From positions 1-11,355 of the forward strand of contig JAGQSP010000030.1 in NCBI GenBank assembly GCA_020439485.1: a stretch of DNA of 11,355 nucleotides, read 5' to 3'. Each line of letters starts with the position of its first letter. Position 1 is the first letter of the stretch. Below, one piece after another: positions 1 to 7,265 of this stretch. The translations under genes were made by a program, and so were the position numbers. This DNA is from Acidimicrobiales bacterium (lineage in GTDB: Bacteria; Actinomycetota; Acidimicrobiia; Acidimicrobiales; Poriferisodalaceae). The notes under the pieces were generated by a model. That model saw nothing but the letters and a program-made list of their open reading frames with translations, had not been told where the DNA came from and made no database searches.

Positions 1-66
1 CCCCCTCGCAAGCAACCACCAAAGACCGAGCCACCGCTGCGCCGCATCGCCAGAACCGCCTGATCT
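1..66 (+). other. Probable 3' tail of an upstream gene (left edge)
   Basis: Two plus-strand frames are open from base 1. One ends at TGA 61-63 and the other at TGA 66-68. The second stop shares its A with the ATG at 68, a TGATG stop-start overlap typical of translationally coupled genes. The first frame reads as a short Pro/Arg/Lys-rich tail, the second as a polar tail. Too little is present to choose between them or name a product. The gene after it lacks a Shine-Dalgarno sequence, which fits coupling to an upstream gene. Confidence 0.3.
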
Positions 67-67
67 G

Positions 68-1448
<1,381 letters not shown>

Positions 1449-1449
1449 C

Positions 1450-1455
1450 TAGTGT
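1450..1455 (+). promoter_or_regulatory. Possible -10 element of the phosphate transporter pair
   Basis: TAGTGT fits TANNNT and lies in the 134-base divergent region between asd and the transporter gene. It would give a leader of roughly 40 bases before the ATG at 1505. No -35 match is visible, so this is weak. Confidence 0.2.
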
Positions 1456-1504
1456 CTGAACGTCAGGTGACTGGCAGGTGAACAGAGCACAAACGCAGGT
1501 ACCG

Positions 1505-2638
1505 ATGACGAGCACCGTTGCCAGGATCGACCAGAAGCTGCCACCCCCACTGAGAGGGGTGCTGGTGGTGGGCCTGATCTACGTATTCCTAGTGGGTGTT
1601 TCGAGCCTCGAAGCCGGCATCAAGGTGATGGGCGCCGACACCCAAGAGCGCCTCTTCTCGGCCGTCACCAACCCCATCGCTGGCCTGTCGATAGGCATCC
1701 TCGGCACGGTGCTGGTTCAGTCGTCGTCTGCGAGCACCTCGGTGATAGTGGGCCTGGTCGCGACAGGCCAGCTGGGCGTGGCCGATGCGGTGCCGATGGT
1801 GATGGGGGCCAACATCGGCACCACGGTCACCAACACGCTGGTGTCGTTGGGCCACGTGCGTCGCTCGACCGAATTCAAGCGAGCATTCGCCGCCGCCACC
1901 GTCCACGACTTCTTCAACGTGTTGGCCGTAGCGCTGCTGCTGCCCCTGGAACTGGCCTTCGGCGCCGTGTCCGAGCCGGCGAAGTGGATGAGCGAAAGGC
2001 TGGTCGGTGCCTCGGGCTCCGACTGGAAGAGCCCGGTGAAGGAGTGGGTGAAAGAGCCCGTCAACTGGGTGAAGGACTTCTGGGGTCAGTTCAGCTCGGG
2101 AAACGTCGAGGGCACCCTGGTCGTGCTGACCGGCCTGGTGATCATCCTGCTGGCCCTGACCCTGATCACCAAGAACATGCGAAAGCTCGTCGCCGAGCGC
2201 ATCGAACAATCGGTCAACACCTTGCTCGGCAAGGGCGGAGGCGCAGTTGCACTGCTGCTGGGCCTGGTGATCACCGTCGCCGTCCAGTCGTCGAGCATAA
2301 CGACCTCGATACTGATTCCGCTGTCGGCGGCAGGGGTGCTGTCGCTGCGCAACGCCTATCCGGTGACCCTCGGCGCCAACGTCGGAACCACCATCACCGC
2401 CCTGTTGGCTGCGCTGGCCGCGTCGAGCCCCGATTCGCTGACCGTGGGCCTCGCGCACACCACCTTCAACGTGTTGGGGATACTGGCGCTGTACGTTCTG
2501 CCGTTCTTTCGCGAGGTACCAATACGCCTGGCCGAAGGTCTCGCCGACATCGCCATCGAGCGAAGACCGTTGGCTCTCGCATACGTCCTGATCATGTTCA
2601 TCGTGGCACCGCTCGTCGGCGTTGCCCTTTTCCGGTAG
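1505..2638 (+). CDS. Na+/phosphate cotransporter family protein (NptA/PNaS type)
   Basis: This integral membrane protein of 377 residues belongs to the Na/Pi-cotransporter family (PF02690), which imports phosphate with sodium. The two inverted-repeat halves are plain: a QSSS motif at residues 72-75 with GANIGTT at 101-107, and QSSS at 261-264 with GANVGTT at 290-296. The QSS motifs form the re-entrant substrate loops in the family. A hydrophilic, Trp- and Lys-containing stretch at about 160-200 separates the halves. Many bacterial members end in a fused PhoU domain; here the protein stops after the membrane part and PhoU is the next gene, 7 bases on. The ATG at 1505 has an AGG 5 bases upstream. 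A GTG at 1478 would add nine residues and is possible. The ion and substrate are inferred from family. Confidence 0.88.
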   Translation: MTSTVARIDQKLPPPLRGVLVVGLIYVFLVGVSSLEAGIKVMGADTQERLFSAVTNPIAGLSIGILGTVLVQSSSASTSVIVGLVATGQLGVADAVPMVMGANIGTTVTNTLVSLGHVRRSTEFKRAFAAATVHDFFNVLAVALLLPLELAFGAVSEPAKWMSERLVGASGSDWKSPVKEWVKEPVNWVKDFWGQFSSGNVEGTLVVLTGLVIILLALTLITKNMRKLVAERIEQSVNTLLGKGGGAVALLLGLVITVAVQSSSITTSILIPLSAAGVLSLRNAYPVTLGANVGTTITALLAALAASSPDSLTVGLAHTTFNVLGILALYVLPFFREVPIRLAEGLADIAIERRPLALAYVLIMFIVAPLVGVALFR

Positions 2639-2645
2639 GTGCAAG

Positions 2646-3314
2646 ATGGTGATGTCGTTCTTCCGCAAGGAGTCCGTGGGCCTCGATCACGTCATAGCAA
2701 AGGCGGTAGCGATGCTCAGCGACGCCAGGCATTCATTCGACCTCGCATCGAGCGCCCTGTTGTCGGGAGCCGACGCATCTGCGGTGGCCTCGGACATCCG
2801 CGACACCGACCAGCGGATAAACGAGGCCGAACGCGAACTGCGGACCGAACTCGTGGTACACGTCAGCGTCCAGGGCTCGGCCGACATAGGAGAGGTGCTT
2901 GGCCTGATCCTGTTGATCAAGAAGATCGAACGCATCGGCGATCAGGCCAAGAACATCCTGGACCTGTCAGAGAGCGGGGTGTCCTTGGCGCACTCCGATG
3001 ACATCGCGGACCTCATCGCCGGACGCCAGACGGTGTCGTCTTTGTTCAACGAAGCAGCGCGCATCATCGGCGAAGAAGAAGACGTGCCCGCGGCCTTCAT
3101 AGAAGCATGCACCTCGATCGGAGCCGCGTTGCAGGCCGAGATCGACAGCTACCTCACCTCGGATCGGCCGGGCCGCGAGGTGGTGCCCCGGGCCATCTAT
3201 GCCCGCTATCTGAAGCGCGTCGTCGCCAACCTGCTGGGCGTTGTGCGCAGCGCCAACGAGCCCATAGCCCGCGGTGACGACAACGCCGACGCGTACAACG
3301 ACCTCGACGACTGA
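2646..3314 (+). CDS. PhoU-domain protein, partner of the Na+/phosphate cotransporter
   Basis: This 222-residue soluble helical protein is PhoU-like. PhoU proteins bind metal through E/DxxxD motifs and modulate phosphate uptake and signalling. One full motif is seen at residues 94-104, where E95 and D99 sit in an IERIGDQ context like the family ERIGDH. The matching place in the second half, residues 188-196, reads YLKRVVANL, so the acidic pair is lost. The tail is rich in Asp and Asn. The ATG at 2646 follows an AGG by 6 bases, with the transporter stop only 7 bases upstream, so the two genes are almost certainly co-transcribed. The role is probably cytoplasmic control of the adjacent transporter, corresponding to the fused PhoU domain in related proteins. 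A general PhoU of the Pst system is less likely, as no pst gene is present here. Confidence 0.85.
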   Translation: MVMSFFRKESVGLDHVIAKAVAMLSDARHSFDLASSALLSGADASAVASDIRDTDQRINEAERELRTELVVHVSVQGSADIGEVLGLILLIKKIERIGDQAKNILDLSESGVSLAHSDDIADLIAGRQTVSSLFNEAARIIGEEEDVPAAFIEACTSIGAALQAEIDSYLTSDRPGREVVPRAIYARYLKRVVANLLGVVRSANEPIARGDDNADAYNDLDD

Positions 3315-3332
3315 ACCCGCACCGGATCGCGC

Positions 3333-3394
3333 CTAGACGGCGCCTTCGTCCAAGCCGAAGTCTGAGCTAGACGGCGCCTTCGTCCAAGCCGAAG
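3333..3394. repeat. 28-base direct repeat duplicating the lysC 3' end
   Basis: Bases 3333-3360 and 3367-3394 are identical over 28 bases and are separated by 6 bases (TCTGAG). The right copy is the end of lysC: its last eight codons plus the TAG stop. The left copy lies downstream, between the lysC and phoU stops, and is untranslated. The 34-base offset is not a multiple of three. Each copy contains CTTCG and CGAAG arms around a 7-base loop, giving a weak tandem hairpin between convergent genes, but without a T run. It looks like a short segmental duplication or rearrangement scar, perhaps serving incidentally as a terminator. Confidence 0.9.
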
Positions 3395-4590
3395 GCGGTG
3401 TGCAACACCACGGTGGCCTGATCGACGTCGGAGTCTCGCAGCACGCAGCTGATGCGGATGGCGCTGGTCGAGATCATCTCGATGTTGATGCCGACGCGCG
3501 CCAGCTCCTCGAACATCGTCGCGGCCACACCGGGGTTGGATGCCATCCCGGCGCCCACCACCGACACGCGGCCGATGGTGTCGTCGGTCGACACACCCTC
3601 GAATCCCATCTCGGCGGCCATGCGGAAGCAGATCTCCTCGGCATCGCGAGCCGATTCCTTGGGAACCGTGAACGAGATGTCGGTGCGACCGTGGTCGCTG
3701 ACGTTCTGGACGATCATGTCGACGTTCACGTTGGCGTCGGCCAGGGTCCGAAACACGCGGGCGGCGATGCCCGGCTCGTCGCTGACGCCGGCAAGGGTGA
3801 CCTTGGCCTGAGACGTGTCGGGCACGATGCCCTTGATGATGGCTTTCTCCACTTCGGGGCCTTCCTCGACCACCCAGGTTCCGGGTTCCCAGGTGAATGC
3901 AGAGCGGACATGGAGCGGGACACCGTATGCCCGCGCGACTTCGACCGATCTCATGACCGGCTTTGGACATCCGACGGCGGTCATCTCGAGCAGCTCGTCG
4001 AAGGAGATCTGGCTCATCTTGTGAGCCGAAGAACAGACCCTGGGATCGGTGGTGAAGACACCAGAGACGTCGGTGTAGAGCTCGCAGGCGTCTGCACCCA
4101 GACCGTGCGCCAAAGCCACGGCGGTGGTGTCGGACCCGCCACGACCCAAGAAGGTCACGTTGTGGTCTGTGGAGACGCCTTGAGCGCCGGCGACGACGGC
4201 CACACGCCCCTGATCGACGCTCTGGCGCACCCGATACGGGTCGACCGACAAGATCTTGGCGTTGCGGTGGACCGTGTCGGTGATGAAGCCGGCCTGGCTA
4301 CCGGTGAACGAATCGGCCGGCACGCCTACCTCGTGCAACGCCATACACATGAGCGCGATGGCCTTGCGCTCGCCGGCGGTGATGAGCATGTCCATCTCGC
4401 GCCCGGGCGGATTCCTGGACACCGACGCGGCGAGGCGGAGCAGCTCGTCGGTCTCCTTGCCCATGGCGCTGACCACCAGCACGACCTGATCGCCGCGCGA
4501 GCGACAGCGCTTGACGTGATCGGCGACCTCGCGCATGCGATCTGGGTCGGCAACCGAAGTACCGCCGAACTTCTGAACGACTAGAGCCAC
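3367..4590 (-). CDS. lysC: Aspartate kinase
   Basis: LysC phosphorylates aspartate with ATP to beta-aspartyl phosphate, the committed and usually feedback-inhibited step into lysine, threonine and methionine synthesis. The protein has 407 residues, close to the monofunctional actinobacterial length of about 420. The kinase N-terminus shows KFGGTSV at residues 7-13, and the GRGGSDTTAVALA motif follows at 149-161. Two ACT regulatory domains occupy about 263-340 and 341-407; VNVDMIVQNVS and INIEMISTSAIRIS are typical effector-site segments. GTG at 4590 is the best start because homologues begin directly with this VVQKFGGTS segment. The frame is open far upstream, but that part is antisense to the cyclophilin gene. 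No Shine-Dalgarno is visible, and TAGTTT lies 8 bases before the GTG. Lysine/threonine feedback is likely from the ACT domains but not demonstrated. Confidence 0.95.
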   Translation of the reverse strand: MALVVQKFGGTSVADPDRMREVADHVKRCRSRGDQVVLVVSAMGKETDELLRLAASVSRNPPGREMDMLITAGERKAIALMCMALHEVGVPADSFTGSQAGFITDTVHRNAKILSVDPYRVRQSVDQGRVAVVAGAQGVSTDHNVTFLGRGGSDTTAVALAHGLGADACELYTDVSGVFTTDPRVCSSAHKMSQISFDELLEMTAVGCPKPVMRSVEVARAYGVPLHVRSAFTWEPGTWVVEEGPEVEKAIIKGIVPDTSQAKVTLAGVSDEPGIAARVFRTLADANVNVDMIVQNVSDHGRTDISFTVPKESARDAEEICFRMAAEMGFEGVSTDDTIGRVSVVGAGMASNPGVAATMFEELARVGINIEMISTSAIRISCVLRDSDVDQATVVLHTAFGLDEGAV

Positions 4591-4598
4591 GGGAGACA

Positions 4599-4604
4599 AA
4601 ACTA
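4599..4604 (-). promoter_or_regulatory. Putative -10 element of lysC (leaderless)
   Basis: TAGTTT on the minus strand ends 8 bases before the lysC GTG. There is no Shine-Dalgarno in between (the intervening bases read TGTCTCCC), so a transcript beginning at or beside the start codon is plausible. It lies in the 100-base region shared with the divergent cyclophilin gene. Confidence 0.35.
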
Positions 4605-4676
4605 GCGCCCGCGGAGCTATCGCCCGACTGTGATTTCGAGCACCCGCGCGCTGATCGCGCCAGCCCCCGATGTTGG

Positions 4677-4682
4677 TACCGT
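4677..4682 (+). promoter_or_regulatory. Putative -10 element of the cyclophilin gene (leaderless)
   Basis: TACCGT lies 8 bases before the ATG at 4691, with no Shine-Dalgarno between (TTCCCGCC). The arrangement matches asd and lysC. No good -35 hexamer is visible. Confidence 0.33.
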
Positions 4683-4690
4683 TTCCCGCC

Positions 4691-5554
4691 ATGGGAACCG
4701 AGAAGCGTGAACGCCAGAAGGCCGGCCGCCAGGCCAGGCGCGAAGCCGAGATGAAGGTCGCCGCCGCCCAGCGCCGCAAGCGCGCAATCATCCGCGGCGT
4801 GGTGATAGCTGCGGTGGCGATCGGCCTGGTGCTGCTGTACAGCGTGTTTGCAGGCGACGACAACGACGACGTGGCAGCGACCGCCTCGACCACCACCGCG
4901 ATCGCCGAAGGTGACACAGCCACCTCCACCACCCAAGCCGAGGCAGATGCCGCCGCCCCCGAGTGTCCACCCGAGGATGCCTCGGGCCCGCAGCTGGTCA
5001 GCTTCCCCGCTGCCCCGCCGAACTGCATCGACCCAACGGAGAAATACGTCGCCCACTTCAACACGTCGATGGGCGAGTTCGAGGTGCTCCTCGATCCTGA
5101 GATGGACGAGGTCACGGTGAATAACTTCGTGTTTCTGGCCCGCCACAACGCCTACGAAGGAGTGCTGTTCCACCGGATCATCAACGACTTCATGGTGCAA
5201 GGCGGTGACGTGCAGTTCCTCGGTGGCCGAGGCGGCCCCGGCTACAGCTTCACCGGCGGTGTGCCCGATGCGGGCCAATATCGCATCGGATCGATCGCAA
5301 TGGCCAACTCGGTGGGGCCGTCCAGCAACGGAAGCCAGTTCTTCATCGTCACCGGCCCCCAGGGCGTCGGCCTGCCGCCCAACTACTCGCTGTTCGGCCA
5401 GGTGATCTCGGGCATCGAGGTGCCACTGGCGATGCAAAAGGTCGAAACCAACGCCGACGACGCACCCCTGGAGGACGTCGTCATCGAGTCGATCGAAATC
5501 AGAACCGCCACCGACGACGACATCGCCGCCTACGACGAGGCCATGGCCGGCTGA
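4691..5554 (+). CDS. Membrane-anchored cyclophilin-type peptidyl-prolyl cis-trans isomerase
   Basis: This 287-residue protein probably catalyses proline isomerisation for proteins outside the membrane. Residues 1-31 are strongly basic and cytoplasmic, and 32-54 form one hydrophobic segment that acts as signal anchor. Residues 55-90 are an Asp-, Thr- and Ala-rich linker, and the cyclophilin domain covers about 115-272. Catalytic signatures are FHRIINDFMVQGGD at 160-173, with the key Arg at 162, and NGSQFF at 213-218. C92 and C112 flank the domain entry and could form a disulphide. The tryptophan that binds cyclosporin in human CypA appears replaced (GLPPNYSLFG at 227-236), which is common in bacterial members. 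The ATG at 4691 puts a Lys/Arg cluster ahead of the anchor; an in-frame ATG at 4670 adds seven residues. It is divergent from lysC. Confidence 0.93.
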   Translation: MGTEKRERQKAGRQARREAEMKVAAAQRRKRAIIRGVVIAAVAIGLVLLYSVFAGDDNDDVAATASTTTAIAEGDTATSTTQAEADAAAPECPPEDASGPQLVSFPAAPPNCIDPTEKYVAHFNTSMGEFEVLLDPEMDEVTVNNFVFLARHNAYEGVLFHRIINDFMVQGGDVQFLGGRGGPGYSFTGGVPDAGQYRIGSIAMANSVGPSSNGSQFFIVTGPQGVGLPPNYSLFGQVISGIEVPLAMQKVETNADDAPLEDVVIESIEIRTATDDDIAAYDEAMAG

Positions 5555-5575
5555 CGCCTGCGGCGGCGCGCCGAT

Positions 5576-5604
5576 TTGCCACCGACCGGGCCCTCTGCTC
5601 TGAT
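5576..5604 (+). promoter_or_regulatory. Possible promoter of the 3-hydroxyacyl-CoA dehydrogenase gene
   Basis: TTGCCA at 5576-5581 and TCTGAT at 5599-5604 are separated by 17 bases, a reasonable but imperfect -35/-10 pair. The -10 lacks the usual second-position A. A start near 5611 would lie inside the palindrome at 5604-5617. TAAGTT at 5615-5620 is an alternative -10 but would leave too short a leader for the Shine-Dalgarno. Confidence 0.25.
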
Positions 5605-5617
5605 TACCGGACAGTAA
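5604..5617. promoter_or_regulatory. Candidate operator, TetR-type palindrome
   Basis: TTACCGGACAGTAA is an inverted repeat: the outer TTAC/GTAA arms match exactly, the next pair mismatches (C against A), and the G/C pair inside matches. Its length and TTAC...GTAA form resemble operators of TetR-family repressors of acyl-CoA and fatty-acid genes in actinobacteria. It lies 20-33 bases before the dehydrogenase ATG, just ahead of the Shine-Dalgarno, where a bound repressor would block transcription. No regulator gene is in the window. Confidence 0.4.
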
Positions 5618-5636
5618 GTTGCATTAGGGGTGCAAG

Positions 5637-6479
5637 ATGCGTATCGGAGTAGTCGGCTCAGGAATCATGGGCTCGGGAATCGCCGAGTTGGCCGCCAGCG
5701 CAGGCCACGACGTGGTGCTGAGGTCGCGCGTCGAAGAAACCGCCCACGCCACGGTCCAAAAGACTGCCAAATCGCTCGAGAGACAGGTGGGCCGAGAGCG
5801 CATCACCCGTGAACAGGCAGATGAGATTCTCGACCGAATCACGGCCACGGCTCACCTGGGCGACCTGCACGATTGCGACCTGGTGATCGAATCGATCGTC
5901 GAGGACCTGCCGACCAAGCTCGAGATGTTCGAGTACCTGGGCGAGGTGTGCAGGCCAGACACCATCATCGCGACCAACACCTCGACCTTGCCCGTGGTCG
6001 ACATGGCAATGGCGACCCTGCACCCCGAGCGTGTGTGCGGAATCCACTTCTTCAACCCAGCACCGGTGATGAAGCTGGTCGAGATCGTACGGCCCATAAC
6101 CGCATCGGACTCGACCATCCAGACCGCCGTCGAGTTCGCCGAGAGCTGTGGCAAGGACGTGGTCCAGGTTCACGACGAGGCCGGTTTCATCGTCAACGCA
6201 CTTCTGTTCCCCTACCTGAACAACGCCGTCAAGATGTTCGAGCGAGGTATGTCCGACGCCGCTGGCATCGACCGTGCCATGAAGGGCGGGTGTGGCTTTC
6301 CGATGGGCCCACTCGAACTGCTCGACCTTGTGGGCCTGGACACCACGGTGGCCATCCTCGACGCTCTCTACGCCGAGTTCGCCGACCCCAACTACGCCCC
6401 AGCCCCCACTCTGCGCCGGATGGTGTCGGCGGGCCAACTGGGTCGCAAGTCGGGCAAGGGATTCCATAGCTACGGCTGA
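5637..6479 (+). CDS. 3-hydroxybutyryl-CoA (3-hydroxyacyl-CoA) dehydrogenase
   Basis: This cytoplasmic NAD(P)-dependent enzyme interconverts L-3-hydroxyacyl-CoA and 3-oxoacyl-CoA, most likely short-chain (3-hydroxybutyryl/acetoacetyl-CoA). Its 280 residues match the stand-alone Hbd/FadB2/PaaH type, not the long FadB fusion. The Rossmann loop GSGIMGSG is at 7-14, NTSTLPV at 114-120 holds the catalytic serine region, and the H137/E149 pair sits in GIHFFNPAPVMKLVEIV. N187 in GFIVNALL completes the active site. The C-terminal helical domain ends with GRKSGKGFHSYG. The ATG at 5637 has a strong AGGGG at 5626-5630, 6 bases upstream. A possible operator and promoter lie just before it. The nearby ethylmalonyl-CoA mutase and acyl-CoA carboxylase support a role in C4 acyl-CoA interconversion, though general beta-oxidation or phenylacetate breakdown cannot be excluded. 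Confidence 0.92.
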   Translation: MRIGVVGSGIMGSGIAELAASAGHDVVLRSRVEETAHATVQKTAKSLERQVGRERITREQADEILDRITATAHLGDLHDCDLVIESIVEDLPTKLEMFEYLGEVCRPDTIIATNTSTLPVVDMAMATLHPERVCGIHFFNPAPVMKLVEIVRPITASDSTIQTAVEFAESCGKDVVQVHDEAGFIVNALLFPYLNNAVKMFERGMSDAAGIDRAMKGGCGFPMGPLELLDLVGLDTTVAILDALYAEFADPNYAPAPTLRRMVSAGQLGRKSGKGFHSYG

Positions 6480-6502
6480 CCAGTCCGTGGCAACATTGCG
6501 AT

Positions 6503-7219
6503 GTGATTCGAGGCGCACACACGGACCCGGGCAGCGAGCCGATCGAGCCCCCACCCACCCGATGGTCCTTTCCACCACCCGACACCGCCGACCCAAACGG
6601 TCTGGTCGGTGCCGGTGCCGACCTCGAGCCCGGAACCTTGTTGTATGCGTACCGAACAGGGCTGTTCCCCATGCCACTGGGGCGCACCATCGGTTGGTGG
6701 TCGCCCGACCCACGGGCGATCATCCCGCTGTCGCGGTTGAAGGTCTCAAAATCGCTTCGGCAGTCGTGTCGCCGCTACAACGTCACGATGAACCGGGCCT
6801 TCGAAGAGGTGATCACCGCGTGTGCCGACCCCAGCCGGCCACACGGTTGGATCAACCAGCCAATCATCGACGCCTACACCGAACTGCACCGCGCCGGCTG
6901 GGCTCACAGCATCGAGACCTGGGACGGCGACGAACTGGTGGGCGGACTCTACGGAGTGGCCATCGGCGCATTCTTTGCGGGCGAGTCGATGTTCCATCGG
7001 GCCAACGACGCCTCGAAGGTGGCTTTGGTGGCCCTGGTCGATGCGATGAAGGCCACCGGTGGCGCCCTGCTGGACGTTCAATGGCCCACACCACACCTGC
7101 GAAGCCTCGGCGCGGTCGAGATAGACCGCAAGGACTACGTCGAGCTGCTCGAGGCAGCAGTTGCCAGGCCACTGGCCGCTGTTTGGCGCCAGCCGATGGT
7201 GTTCGCCGCCCGTACCTGA
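6503..7219 (+). CDS. aat: Leucyl/phenylalanyl-tRNA-protein transferase
   Basis: Aat transfers Leu or Phe from aminoacyl-tRNA to proteins with N-terminal Lys or Arg, making N-end-rule degrons for ClpS/ClpAP, in the cytoplasm. The 238-residue length is typical. Landmarks in order: LVGAGADLEPGTLLYAYRTG at 34-53, FPM at 55-57, WWSPDPRAIIP at 65-75, HGWI at 114-117, HSIETW at 135-140, LVGGLYG at 145-151, GESMFHR at 160-166, ASKVAL at 170-175, and DVQWPTPHLRSLGA at 191-204. These cover the acetyltransferase-like core and tRNA/peptide site. The GTG at 6503 gives the family-length N-terminus. It starts 23 bases after the dehydrogenase stop with no clear Shine-Dalgarno, so it may be read through from that gene or have its own weak signal (CAACAT at 6491-6496). 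It has no metabolic link to its acyl-CoA neighbours. Confidence 0.95.
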   Translation: MIRGAHTDPGSEPIEPPPTRWSFPPPDTADPNGLVGAGADLEPGTLLYAYRTGLFPMPLGRTIGWWSPDPRAIIPLSRLKVSKSLRQSCRRYNVTMNRAFEEVITACADPSRPHGWINQPIIDAYTELHRAGWAHSIETWDGDELVGGLYGVAIGAFFAGESMFHRANDASKVALVALVDAMKATGGALLDVQWPTPHLRSLGAVEIDRKDYVELLEAAVARPLAAVWRQPMVFAART

Positions 7220-7228
7220 CCTCATGCG

Positions 7229-7251
7229 CGCTGGGCTATCGCAAGCCAGCG
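7229..7251 (+). other. Imperfect hairpin before the mutase ribosome binding site
   Basis: CGCTGG at 7229-7234 pairs with CCAGCG at 7246-7251. Two more pairs (CT/AG) can form after a bulged G, leaving the loop ATCGCA. The 3' arm ends in the first G of the mutase Shine-Dalgarno (7251-7257), so the hairpin lies against the ribosome site. There is no T run, so terminator function is unlikely; a role in the mRNA leader is possible but unproven. Confidence 0.35.
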
Positions 7252-7265
7252 GAAAGGCAGTCCTC

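Noticed and set aside
1589..2668. Long open frame antisense to the phosphate transporter (over 350 codons)
   Set aside because: Composition is His/Gln/Arg-rich with no recognisable domain; it mirrors the codon bias of the real gene on the other strand.
3333..3394. Reading the two repeat copies as a CRISPR unit or att site
   Set aside because: There are only two copies with a 6-base spacer, one of them coding, and no cas, integrase or tRNA gene nearby.
3400..4584. Plus-strand frame of about 390 codons opposite lysC
   Set aside because: Asp/His/Gly-rich shadow of lysC with no domain; lysC has clear kinase and ACT motifs.
4591..5148. N-terminal extension of aspartate kinase by about 186 residues
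   Set aside because: The frame is open, but the added part has low-complexity composition, lies antisense to the cyclophilin gene and precedes the normal VVQKFGGTS start.
4298..5437. Long minus-strand frame across lysC and the cyclophilin gene
   Set aside because: It spans two well-supported genes, shows no family motif and has shadow-frame composition.
5555..5580. GC-rich GGCGCGCC stretch as a terminator of the cyclophilin gene
   Set aside because: It is a short palindrome without a proper loop or T run.
7161..7265. Upstream start for the mutase, adding 35 residues
   Set aside because: It would overlap aat by about 59 bases, and the ATG at 7266 has a good Shine-Dalgarno and a family-like N-terminus.
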